Positions 51,560-62,063 of a stretch of 64,000 bases of DNA are shown here, piece after piece. How positions within the stretch are numbered: the first letter of the stretch is position 1; each line of letters begins with the position of its first letter. The translations under genes and the position numbers were made by a program. Source of the stretch: Onchocerca volvulus. Taxonomy: Eukaryota > Nematoda > Chromadorea > Rhabditida > Onchocercidae. The stretch covers positions 5,170,616 to 5,234,615 of the forward strand of contig HG738139.1 in the NCBI GenBank assembly GCA_000499405.2, given 5' to 3'. The notes under the pieces are model-generated. The model did not search any database. It was not told the DNA's origin and was given only the letters and a program-made list of their open reading frames with translations.

Positions 51560-51805
51560 AGAATCTGACCACAATTTAGCATAGTTTTCATTCATTTCAA
51601 ATTGTTTTACTACGAATTGAGCTGCTTTTATTTGAATTAGAATGGATAATAATTCGAGTCTGGGTACAGATACCTTTAATTGGAGCAATTCAAGATTTAG
51701 CGTAAATCAACAATGAATTTGATTTTGTACCTTGGTTTTCTTGGTTGAGTGTATATATACTGCAGAATACGCAACGTTTGAAGCATCCGTAAATACATGG
51801 ATTTC
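51560..51805 (-). pseudogene. BEL/Pao RNase H-like domain fragment
   Basis: The minus strand encodes HVFTDAS, then after a stop SVPRLELLS, followed by AAQFVVKQ and LWSDSKSYL. These are the signature blocks of the BEL/Pao pol domain after reverse transcriptase (TDAS, PRLEL, WSDS). A stop interrupts it between the first and second blocks. Confidence 0.8.
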
Positions 51806-51807
51806 CT

Positions 51808-52008
51808 TTATGATGAAAATGTTATCACAAATCTTGGCACATCTATTACATTCATTGGCCATTCTTTAATTAATGCATTCCATTGTTGTTCATCTTCTTC
51901 ATTTAAGTCTTGAATCCAAGACTTGTTTTTTTTTTTTTTTTCTATAAATGTTGGAGAAATAACTTGAGTCGTATCATCGAAGGAATTAAGAAATCCAATG
52001 GATCGCAT
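51808..52008 (-). pseudogene. BEL/Pao pol connection region
   Basis: An open minus frame contains [14 protein letters not shown], then WIQDLNEEDEQQWNALIKEW and a PRFV motif. This matches the linker between reverse transcriptase and RNase H in BEL/Pao pol (Gly-Phe/Asp-hydrophobic, W..L..E....W, RF(V/I)). A poly-Lys insertion from a T-run breaks it. Confidence 0.7.
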
Positions 52009-52079
52009 TGTGAAGCAACGAATTGTATAATCATTCTTTTAGTTAATTTCTTTCCAGCCCATAATTTTGATATTATACG

Positions 52080-52760
52080 AATGACAACTATGTCATGAAT
52101 TCATTTGAGACCAAGAAAATTTTTCTTGCTCGTTTCACTTCGATCATGTTCAGGTATTCCCTCATTGAATTCTTTATCATTAGAAAAGGATTCTCTTATT
52201 TTCATTGAGGCTTCTCCAAAAATACTCTTCATTTCCTCGTACTTATATATGGCTTCTTCTATTCAATTAGCAGATATGAAATGTTATCCACATATAGATT
52301 TTTTCTTATCTCCCATGCCGTTGTACTGCCATAATTTTCAAGATAGTAATTCAGTAGTAGGGTGATGATGTCACTCCAAAAGGAACTCTTTTGAAGCGGT
52401 AACACTTAATATTTTACGAGTACAATTTCTTTTTTCATATTGTAATCCCAACTGCAAGAATGACTTTTCCGTATCGGCAATTATCACTATTCTCATTAGG
52501 GAAAGTGTAATAGTATCCTTAGGTCTGACACCATTACTGGATCTCGGTACAATACTTCATCCAAGCTTTTAAATCCTTTGAGATGCGCTGAGGCATCATA
52601 AACAATCCTCAATTTTGTTGTAACTTTATTAGGAAATAATATTTCATGATATAGTAGATAATGTATAACGCTCATCTCATCCTTCGGATGTATATTCCTC
52701 AATTATGCCTGATCTTAGTTGATCTTGAATTGTTTCATGGCATAAATGAAGAATTCATTT
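52080..52760 (-). pseudogene. BEL/Pao reverse transcriptase, frameshifted
   Basis: The open part (52496-52702) reads HPKDEMSVIHYLLYHEILFP, then TTKLRIVYDASA and LDEVLYRDPVM, which are typical BEL/Pao RT finger motifs. After a frameshift come IADTEKSFLQLGL and FKRVPFGVTSSPY. After a further shift there is NLYVDN, corresponding to the YVDD catalytic box with the last Asp replaced. Several stops follow. The changed active-site motif and multiple frameshifts mean no activity. Confidence 0.85.
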
Positions 52761-53829
52761 TTGTTGTAAGCTAAAAAAGTTGTTGTTGATTATATTGTTT
52801 GGTGGAGGATTTTTGAAAAAACTAATCCAAAAAAAATTTTTTTGACTTTTTTTTTTTTTTTTTTTTTGAACAACAAAAAAACTTCCAACCATCAAAAATA
52901 TATTATATATATTATATATATATTATTTTTTGTTTGTTTGTTATATATTTTTGATTTAGTTCTTTAAACGTCCAACGCATAATCTATAATTGTTACTTAA
53001 TTTGTGTTTGAAATCTTTCCAAAGTTAGCATACGTGATATCTTCCACGTTGTTAATAAGTAGTCTCTTTAAAATGTTTTAATCCTCGTCATCATCATCAG
53101 CTGCAGAAGGTTCTTGAATGCCTGTCATTTCCAATTTCTAAAATTTTTCCAGTTTCGAATTAAAAATGACACTGACTACACTTACTGTGTTTGAAGTGCA
53201 TACCAAAAAATCACCTTTACGAATCACTTACAAAATTCGTTTATGTCACCTTTTCCAACAATTATTGGACAAATTTTTGATTATAGTAATAAGTGCCCTG
53301 AAATTAATTCTTTGATTCCTTTTAAATAAATGAATTTTAAAAAGTAATTAATTCTTTAAATTTCTGGATTAGCCCTCAGTCGGTGTCTCAACAACTCGTA
53401 ATTTATTAGTCAAGTATTCGATTACGTTGGCGTACAATGTTATGATTTCCTTTCCTGCTGTTTATACGCTTAGCTGGGTAAGAGTAGTGCGACATAATCT
53501 AGGTTTCTTTAAACCAAACGGAGCTAGCTTCAATTTCAGCTCTTCCGTTTCAGTTAATTTTAATTGATGTGATAGTTTCTTGAAGATAAATGATAATTAT
53601 GATTGTAGACAAATAATGCCAAGACCTTTTCTTGCCGTTGAGGCAGTGAAGGATTGAAAACTTTTATCTCTCTATATAAGAGTAAAATTTCCTTTCCTTG
53701 TTTTTCCTACACTGAGTTCGTTTGAGGTGCAAGTGTTGATTTAGATGTCGAAAATTCCTTTTCGTTAGTAGATCCAGTTTTCTTGATCTCTTGAATTTTC
53801 TCTAAATGTACCATATTGTTTGAAGACAT

Positions 53830-54060
53830 TTGATTCGTTGGTTACATAATGCATTATTATGAGAAGCTCTTCAGTAGAAGTATCGTGCTTTCCCTTTGCA
53901 ATCTTCTCCATTATGTTTTTCTTTGAAACAAAAGACACATTTTTTTCAGTGCTTTGAGACGATCTACTCGAGCACTAATTGTAGGATAAATGTCGCATTT
54001 GCTATCCCAATGATCACGAGCGAAAACAATACATGGTTTTCTTTTTTTTTTTCTTTCCTT
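53830..54060 (-). pseudogene. BEL/Pao gag zinc-knuckle region
   Basis: The minus strand carries KPCIVFARDHWDSKCDIYP followed by SARVDRLKALKK and, across a one-base shift, a CFKEKHNGEDC-like CCHC knuckle. This order is typical of the BEL/Pao gag C-terminus, which binds RNA. Confidence 0.75.
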
Positions 54061-54111
54061 TTTTTTCTGATTTTTTACCATAGAGTTACAAAATTCCTCA
54101 TTGCTTTGGAT

Positions 54112-54849
54112 TCGAAGTTATCAGACAACTCATAACGAAAATTATGGCGAGTCCTTAACTAGAACGAAACTTTTGTATAACGAATTCCAATCTATTAAAA
54201 AAAAAAAAAAATGAAAGGAAATGAATTGTAACAGTCGAAACTACGGAACGAATACTACATCAACTAAAAGCTTTAGGAGAAAGCTTGCAATGCTCTAGTA
54301 TTGAAACTTTAATAGGAAGCAAATTATCACGTTGGATACTAGAAAAGATATATCACCAAAAGAAAATAGATATACTTTGGTCAGTAGACGAAGCTTAGAA
54401 ACCTAAAAAATGAAAACGAAAAACGAAACGAAATTCCAAATAACTTCCTTTGAAGTAGCTTCGGAAGCTTTGTCTGACTTATGCATTTTGGTTTACCATC
54501 AGCATGAGTGAATGAGAGCTGGTTGCCTCTTGTTCATTCACGTTGATCAAATCTGATAAGAAGTTCCTAAGCTTTGCTACTGACTAAAGTATATCTATTT
54601 TCTTTTGGTGATATACCTTCCCTAGTATCCAAAGTGATAATTTGCTTTTTATTAAAGTTTCAATACTGCAAGCTTTCTCCTAAGGCCTTTAGTTGACGTA
54701 GTACTCGTTCCATAGTCTCGACTGTTCCAACCCATTCTCTTTCATTTTTTTTTTTTTTCTTTTCGACAGATTGGAATTCGTTATATAAAAGTTTCGTTCT
54801 AGTCAAGGACTCACCATATTTATTTTTTATGAGTTGTCTGATAACTTCG
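54112..54849. repeat. large inverted repeat inside BEL/Pao gag (two ~288-bp arms)
   Basis: The left arm (54112-54401) is the inverted copy of the right arm (54564-54849). Both carry the gag segment VIRQLI...LLYNEFQSI...RQLKALGESLQ...HQK, in opposite orientation, with a centre of about 160 bp. The right arm is collinear with the rest of the element. The left arm is an extra, inverted copy placed before the zinc-knuckle segment. Arms differ by scattered substitutions, so this is an old rearrangement, not a recent foldback. Confidence 0.85.
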
Positions 54850-55430
54850 TAATTTTCTGGAACTATATCATAACCCCATATTAATTTTTAGGCGTTTCCC
54901 ATTAGACACGAATATAGATAATTCCTTCGAATTTTGGGCATTCCTTGTGAATGAACTGCAGCATTGAAACTACTCCAAAACTGTCATCACTGTCTGGGAT
55001 CTCCATTAAAAATAGGTAACGACAACTGGGAAAGATTGACTGCTAGATGAGACGTGAATTTTGAAAGTTTCTTAGCTGAAATAATTCTTGTGAAAGTCGC
55101 GTTAGTTCATGGTCAGCTTCCCTCCCTCCCCTCCTTCTTTTTGATGAGGTTTTTGTTTTTTCTTTTTTTTTTTTTATTATTTTGTTACTTAATCAAAAAA
55201 ACAACTCAAACATCTTCGTTCCTATACATGGATAACGTTATAATCGCTTCTTTGCCTTCATGGACTACTCTAATAATCCAACACATTGTCGCCTTTCGTT
55301 ATTTTTTCATACTTACCTACCTCATCTTTCCTTTTTGTTGCGATCGAAGATTTTTGCAAATAATTGAGCCACTTTTCGTTTGCAGATTCCAACGTTTGGA
55401 TGTACAGTAAAGGAATTTATATGTGAAATG

Positions 55431-56532
55431 GATAATAATCCCAACAGAAAAATCTTTTATAGTTAACTATTTTGAGAGTTATTTTAGAAAATTATTTAGA
55501 TTTCCCGACATCTGTCTGATCTTAATAAAAAATAAAAAACAGTTTCAGTGACTGTTTCTGGTCAGTAGCTAATAATAAATCTTAACTTCCTACTCACAAC
55601 TGATATTTTAAATCATGCCGATTACATACAACTAAATTGAATCCAATCATATGGAGTATCGCATTCCCGGTAAAAAGAATAGTCGATGTCAAATTGATTT
55701 TCTCTTCTTAACATTGGTTAGACTTTTGGAAATTCGAAATTCGTTGTTACTTCGAAATAATAATTGAAATAAATAAAATGAAATAAATATACAATGTTGA
55801 ATGTTTATAAATGAACAGAGATACTGATTATAGCACAATTTATGATGCAGAAGAAACTTTTCATGCATTTCAAACATATATCCACAAAACTTTTACAAGG
55901 AAAGTCCAGGAGTGTTAACAGGGAAATCCAACTGAATACAAAAATATTTCTGAAGTATCAGCCCAGGAAGCAAGTTTATTACCAAAAAAGAAAAAATGTT
56001 ATAAAAAATCTTCAAAACAATTATGACTCCTAAAAATAACATAAAAAACTCACAACACATTTGTCTGAAATGTTGAAACATGTCAAGTGCGAAAACAATT
56101 TTATCATTAATTTTGTTTGACTTACCCCTTGTTCTACTCAGTAACACAATACAATGGATAAAATGACTATAGCAACATAAATATAGAAGGAAAGCGATAA
56201 TGAGAAGTGTGAATTACATTGAAGATTATATTGAAAGAATTCCTACGAGTAGTTAGTTGAAATTTTTTCTTTATATGACTTAGCTATTTTTATAAATTCT
56301 TATGTTATAAATTCTTTTTTGAATAGCTACTTTTTTTCTACCACATAAATCTGTTGTATCATCAGCGCCTTATACAGAAGATATACATTCTTAAGCACTA
56401 AATAAGGCTTTATCCAAAAAATGCTGTTTTTTCCCGGCCAGTGTCAATTATTAACAACATACTAATTAATACAGTAATCAAACAAATCAATATAAAGCAT
56501 TATAAAGTGTATAAAATTTTTCTAAATGTGTT
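55431..56532. other. spacer between BEL/Pao relic and GTF2A2
   Basis: I see no gene. It contains the 3' flank of GTF2A2. A canonical AATAAA for that minus-strand gene was not found within about 250 bp of the stop. No LTR could be defined. Confidence 0.5.
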
Positions 56533-57400
56533 CTATGTGCTGGCCAATTTTGCGGCACTTGCATCACATGCTACAATTTTCACGCGATCAACAATGCCAT
56601 CTACTGGCTGTGTTATATCACGGAATTCAACATTTTCCATTACAAATGTCCAGACATTGTCACAAAATCGATATGCTTTCAGTTTGTCAGCCTGTAATGA
56701 ATGTCATAAGATGAATATGAAAAAATTTCTTCTGGATCATTTCAATATTTTTTCATAATTTATCTTGGCCCAACTTTCCATTTTTCATGAAAACTGATGA
56801 ATCTCACAAAAAATATTGATACTAATCCCAATCAGAGTTCTAAACCCAGTAATAGTCATCTTCATTTCTCGATATAAACCATTTAATTCTTTTACACCAA
56901 TTTTTCTTTTTTAGACTGAAAATATCGATAAAAAATAATTCAATATATTTCATATCTGGATGTGATTAAGATCAAAAAATTTCGATAAAGATCAAAATAT
57001 TAATATGAAATTACAATAATTTTAAATATCCAAGACAGACTCATACAGCGGTTTGCCTTTCATTCCAAATTATGCCTTGTGGACAGCTCCCATCAATATT
57101 AAATATTTATAGAACTGAAAGTCACCTACCTTGAAATTAACTTTATTTTTAACTCGCTGAGATAATGCCCTGTTGATGCATTTATCGAAGGTTGTCAGTA
57201 CTGTTTGAGCCAAGGAAGGTGTGATTGTACCATCCTGCAATTATCTATACGTACAATAATTCCGCCAAAACACCATAAGTTAAATCATTTCCAAAGAGAA
57301 GAAACAACAAAAACAATAGAAAGTTAACCTCAACAAATTCGTCCAGGGTGCTTCGAAGAGCTATACCCAATGTTGTCGACCTATATAGTTGATAAGACAT
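56533..57400 (-). CDS. GTF2A2: transcription initiation factor IIA gamma subunit (TFIIA small subunit)
   Basis: Three exons join in phase 0: 57329-57400 (24 codons), 57130-57234 (35 codons) and 56533-56691 (52 codons plus TAG). The protein has 111 residues, against 109 in human. Exon 1 reads [20 protein letters not shown], the conserved TFIIA-gamma start. Exon 2 gives the [10 protein letters not shown] helix and [20 protein letters not shown]. Exon 3 gives the beta-barrel part with [19 protein letters not shown] and [10 protein letters not shown]. In the family this subunit pairs with TFIIA alpha/beta and stabilises TBP on the TATA box in the nucleus. Introns are 94 and 438 bp with GT-AG ends. 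The gene lies 566 bp downstream of AAMP on the same strand, and a TTTCAG acceptor directly abuts the ATG. Together these suggest a downstream operon gene that is trans-spliced. Confidence 0.97.
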
Positions 57401-57412
57401 CTGAAACATGAT
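57401..57412 (-). promoter_or_regulatory. splice acceptor abutting GTF2A2 ATG (likely SL trans-splice site)
   Basis: On the minus strand TCATGTTTCAG immediately precedes the ATG at 57400. TTTCAG is the strong nematode acceptor consensus. With no upstream coding exon, it is best explained as a spliced-leader acceptor giving a zero-length 5' UTR, or less likely as a cis intron in the leader. Confidence 0.65.
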
Positions 57413-57966
57413 ATCAAAAGTCACTATCAGAACGATAAATATTTAGGCAATCAAATAAAGCTCATATGTATAAACTATGAAATGTAGGTCCTTGCAGACG
57501 GGCATACATCTTACGTATCGTGCGAACGAAAAAAGAAAAAAACAACGAAAAACACTGATAGTTGCGAGAGAAGTAAATATAAAGATCGCACCATTCTCCT
57601 TTCTCATAGCACCATATTTATATACTAATTTCCAAAAATTTGCATGAAAAGTATGCAACGATTTCTGAGTATCGAATTATAAAAGTTTTACAAATTCTTG
57701 GAAATTTTATTCATTATCTAAACATAATATAATAGCAATAAAAACAATAACAAATCAAAGGAAATGGAAGATTTGAGTCCTCCATGATTTCTAGGTCTGT
57801 GAACCAAATTCCTTCCTCCCTCTCTCTCCGTACGAGTCCAAATAGATAACAGAATATCTGGGCTGTTCTGTTTTGACGTTAAAAACAATTGACAAACACT
57901 CTCTGACTTCCTGAATTGACAATAAAATAATGGAGTTCTAAAATAATCGCACCAAATGTATTGATT
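57401..57966 (-). other. intercistronic region AAMP to GTF2A2
   Basis: 566 bp separate the AAMP stop from the GTF2A2 start on the same strand. No promoter-like or coding features are recognised. The spacing is longer than the ~100 bp typical of C. elegans operons but still compatible with the looser spacing in filarial operons. Confidence 0.55.
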
Positions 57967-60956
57967 TCACCGGTTTATAGAAGAAAATTTGCAAAGCTGT
58001 CCAGAACTATATGACGCAAATAGAACAGATCCTTTTACAGATAGATCCATTGAGAGCAAATGAGAATCTTCCGCAACAACACTTTGTGACAGTACTGCCT
58101 GGAAAAAATAGCTGATGCTTCATTTTTTATTTGAAAAAATTTTTTGAAAAAGTTAAACATTAAAAATTATACTCAAGACTATGTAGATTTCCGATGAAAA
58201 AAAAAAAAAAATGCTGCAGGGAATTCAAGATGCCAGCGGTGTCACCATCAGAAAGATAATTTGTAGTGTAATGTTTCATTTTCAAATAAAATATCACGGA
58301 ATGTACACCCCAATGCACTTCCTTTCCAAATATAAGATCTAATAGACTGAAAAAGGGAACATAATGAGGAAAGGAAAGCAAGAGAATTACACTTTATAGA
58401 AGAAATATGGACAATTGACTAATAACCCGTAGTAAAGGCTGACATAGTTAATTGCAAGAAACGATATTAAGACACAGATGTGCAAATATGAAGCTTCATT
58501 TGGAAATCTAAGACTAAAATACTTTGACTGAAATGATTGATATTAGGATATAAATAACATCTTATATGAGCTGTATAAAGATCGAAAATATATTGCAAAT
58601 AATAATGAAAAGAAAACTTACTAAGAGGGGCAATCCACTCCGACTATCCCATATTTTAATCATACCGGTGTAATCAGCACTAATGATATACATCTCATTT
58701 GAATCTGTCATGTGCCATCGACAAGTAACCACAGGATCAGCATCATCTTTCAGAATGTGGCGTAAAGTACTTGTATTAAAATCATAGATTACCAGACGAC
58801 CAGAATTGGTTCCAACGACGAACCACGGCTCTTTTCCTGGACAAAATTTCACGCATTCAATTGTCACTTCGGAAGTCTGAAAAACAATGCAACTTAAGCA
58901 TAATCCAGTCTAATCCAGTATACTAATCCACATTACTATGAAAGTGAATGTTTCCAGAATGACAAAATACTATTAAAAAATATGAATAAGTGGAAAAATT
59001 TTACCGTAACTTTTTCAACCACAGTAAATATCCTCAATATCTTTGCAGTTTCTGTATTCACTAAATAACAACGTGCCACAAGATCTCCAATAATTGCCAC
59101 AGGTGAACTATGATGAACATCCAGGCATGTAGCGCTTTCAGCTCCTGTCATAATACTAATCGATTTTTCATCTTTCAGAGACCATAATCTTACAGTACCA
59201 TCTTCATAGCACGAAAGAAGTCGTTTTCCATCATTCAGCAGTTTCCCGTCGATTGATGTGGTAGGCGAATCACATATGTATACCTGCACTTTCAAATCTA
59301 AGTGACCCATCTAAGTGATCTATTAATTATGATTACATTTTTCGAAGAATAAATAAATAATTATTTGATAAATGAAAAGATGAATATAAAGATGAAAAAG
59401 CAAAAATTATGCAATTCAATGAATTGATATGAATAATACTGCAAACAACAATAAATAACAGAAACCTTTGTTTGTCGAACATTGTTAGCCGCAATAAGCC
59501 ACATCCAAATACCATTTCTACCGCCAGCAAGCAAAATGTCTGCAGATGAATGCCACTGCATCCACGATAACTCTTCACAATCATCAATCTTTAAATTAAA
59601 TGTTTTCGCCGCTTCAAAAAAGAAAAAACTGAAGCATCAAAGAAACTTGAATTTCGCAACAAGTGATTAAGTCATTAAACAACTAAACTAAGATCTCCTT
59701 TTCCAAATACAAAAATTTCACATGCATACTTTCTATCTATAAGAGACAGCACATAAAAAACAAAACTGAAAGTCCTTTATTTTCAATTTTGATTAAAAAA
59801 ATCCTGCAAGGAAAATATCAAAGAAACGGAATTTTGAAATTCCCACACAATAATTTGCCTAAACCAAATCAAACAATTAATATCTTATTTTCTAATTGTA
59901 AAGTTCCACAAAGAGATTTCTTCATAATACTTACCGAGAAATATATTCTCAGATCCGTGGTACTACTTACTACAATCAAGCCACTCATATCGCCAGTAGC
60001 CAACAGATGTCCCTTCATACTAAATTGTGCACATATTACACTATCTTTATGTTCATCAATCCTCAGAATCAGTTCCAAACCTGAAAATCGTAAAAAAATA
60101 AAAAATAGAGAGAATCATATCAACAGCATGTTTCATAAATAATTACTGTGATAAGCTAAACCTAATTTTATATTTTACTAAATTATCTTTTCATTATTCA
60201 AAAATGAAAACGAATGAGTTCTGTGTTATGATAAAGTTCCCGGAAAAATATTCATGTTGTTATTCAATTTAAGTTTGCCGGTCACTAATTCGGTAATATT
60301 AAGGATATTACTTTTTTCTATTATGAAAAGTTTGATACTATAGAAAACAGACGAAAAGTGCGAGAAAGTTAAAAACACAAAAATTGAAAACAACTCAAAA
60401 TCGAAGTGATTAAGCAATTTGATAATATAGGATTACTTTGCAGATCATATAACGTAGCTTGTTCATCTTTACCACCAACAACGAGCCATCGATCTTCAAA
60501 ACATGCAACAACGAAAGCTTCATCTTTGCATGCCGAAATTATATTATCAGCTTCAGTTATCACATTTGGAAAGTCATTTATTTCTACATCACCGTTTTCA
60601 ATTACTTCCATATCTTCATCTGAAATTTTTTTTAACTGTAACAGGGATTTTGCAAAGAGTATTCAAGTTTCTCTCTTTAGGTTTTATTTTATCGTATGTT
60701 TTAAAAAAATAGCATGGTTGAAAAAGCAGCCTAATTCCAACATTAGGGCAGATATTACGAAGAAATTAAAATAGATGAATTCTTCCTGAAATGATGAAAC
60801 AGGCTAATCTAAGATACCTTCGGTTCCTGAAAGGCCACAGACTGTATCGGACACTTCTGCAGAGCCATTAGTGGTATCGTCTAGAGGTATAATATGTACA
60901 ATATCCTCTTCACTAAATAATTCTTCGTCTTCAACATTTGTTTCCTTCTCTTCCAT
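57967..60956 (-). CDS. AAMP: angio-associated migratory cell protein (AAMP) homologue, WD40 repeat protein
   Basis: There are seven exons with GT-AG borders and consistent phases: 60818-60956, 60437-60619, 59935-60080, 59466-59588, 59005-59283, 58622-58876 and 57967-58098. The protein has 418 residues (human 434). Residues 1 to about 60 are acidic (EDEELFSEEDIVHIIPLDD), as in AAMP. WD40 units follow: ACFEDRWLVVGGKDEQATLY, HKDSV...LLATGDMSGL (136-142), ELSWMQWHSSADILLAGG with WMW, YEDGTVRLW (223-231), a repeat containing ARCYLVNTETAKILRIF, VVGTNSGRLVIYD, and ADYTGMIKIWDSRSGLPLL. Exon 7 supplies the last blade (LLSMDLSVKGSVLFASYSSG). Exon 4 uses a TTTAAAG acceptor, the least certain border. AAMP-family proteins are cytoplasmic/nuclear WD propellers. 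The yeast homologue Sqt1 is a chaperone for ribosomal protein L10 (uL16), so a ribosome-assembly role is plausible. The start ATG at 60956 was chosen because the acidic N-terminus begins there. Confidence 0.96.
58248..58346 (-). other. possible alternative last exon within AAMP intron 6
   Basis: Inside the 523-bp last intron a strong acceptor (TTTTTCAG) at 58347 is followed by a phase-0-compatible frame of 32 codons (SIRSYIWKGSALGCTFRDIL and on) ending in TGA at 58248. Its use would replace the last WD40 blade with unrelated residues. It may equally be a decoy acceptor, because the peptide has no AAMP similarity while exon 7 does. Confidence 0.25.
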
Positions 60957-61365
60957 GACTATAATATACAGAATGATACAATTTTTACAATGATATATAT
61001 CACACAAATATCGTTCAATACATTAACAACAATTTATTGATTGATTCACTCTCTTAATTAATCGAAATCTTCTTGTATTGTGCAAAAAAGTGTAAAAAAC
61101 ACTTAAGATTACATACTATTGTCCAAGCTGGCAGTACAATTGACAAACATACGGTATAAAGAAGAGAAACAACAGCACCAGCGATGTTGCCAATCGCCAC
61201 AATCTGTTGTTAATTAAACGTTACACTATGAAAATTGAGAGTCCCGTAGACTTCTCTATTCACAAAACCCGCCCCTCCTTCACTATCGATTCAGTTTTTG
61301 ATGATTAGTAATTGGGTTAATGCTGTCGATGAGTGCTTCGTGAACTACTTTTAAACGAAGGTTAG
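60957..61365. promoter_or_regulatory. AAMP upstream region, possibly a divergent promoter
   Basis: This interval separates the AAMP start (minus) from a candidate plus-strand first exon at 61366. It is GC-richer than the desert and contains CCCGCCCCTCC near 61268, a GC-box-like motif. A weak acceptor-like TATTATAG lies 2 bp before the AAMP ATG on the minus strand, compatible with SL trans-splicing of AAMP. Promoter function is inferred from position only. Confidence 0.4.
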
Positions 61366-62010
61366 ATGGGTCGGGTTAACAACTTTCTTTTGGATTTCGA
61401 TTTTTCCCAGAATGTTAGTCGAGTAAAAATTGCGAACATATCGGTAAGTATGCCTATTTTGAGTTATAAGGCTTTGGATACCTATACCATAAATAGATTA
61501 AGAAAGGAATTCAAAAAGGAATTTTTAGCTAATTGGGTCTTTCTGGATGAGATTTTGCACAGATCACATCTCCTCTCATGCATTGATGATTTTGCCGGAA
61601 ATTGTTAAATGACCGAACAAAATTCTAATCGGAAACTTATTGCTTACGTACTTAGATGTCGATTTCGTGCAATATAGGTGCATTCATTCATAAGGAGCGT
61701 AACATTCTCAGTTATTCAGACGTTTATTCGTTTGATCGGTTAGGGCAGTGTACAGTAGTAAAAGATAGTGGATGATTAGCAGCAAAAGTCACAAGTTTTT
61801 TTTTTTTTACTATTTCGTTTCCACGGCTTTATCACTCTTCACGTGAAATGACGAGTCGATGCTCGGAAGCATTCTACGTGGATTTGACGCAGTCATTCAA
61901 CCAACTTGCTATCTAAAAATGCCGCTTTTGAAGTTTCCTACGAATTGTGGTGTACCTGAGAATATATCTCTACCTGTTTGTCTCTTTTACCAAAATCTGA
62001 TAAGACAGGT

Positions 62011-62063
<53 letters not shown>

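Larger units (their letters stand above)
51545..55430 (-). mobile_element. decayed BEL/Pao LTR retrotransposon, gag-pol relic
   Basis: On the minus strand, domains follow the order of BEL/Pao elements. A gag N-terminal helical region lies at about 55.4-55.1 kb. A DUF1759-type gag core is at 55.05-54.56 kb and a CCHC zinc knuckle at about 54.05-53.83 kb. A protease-region segment containing KKLSHQLKLTETEE is at about 53.6 kb. Reverse transcriptase lies at 52.75-52.1 kb and an RNase H-like part at 51.8-51.56 kb. The integrase and both LTRs are not seen. Many stops, A/T-run insertions and frameshifts show that it is inactive. The pol end stops next to the Helitron relic. A large inverted duplication disrupts gag. 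Confidence 0.85.

Noticed and set aside
55054..55410. 118-codon plus-strand open frame
   Set aside because: It is the antisense shadow of the BEL/Pao gag N-terminal region on the minus strand.
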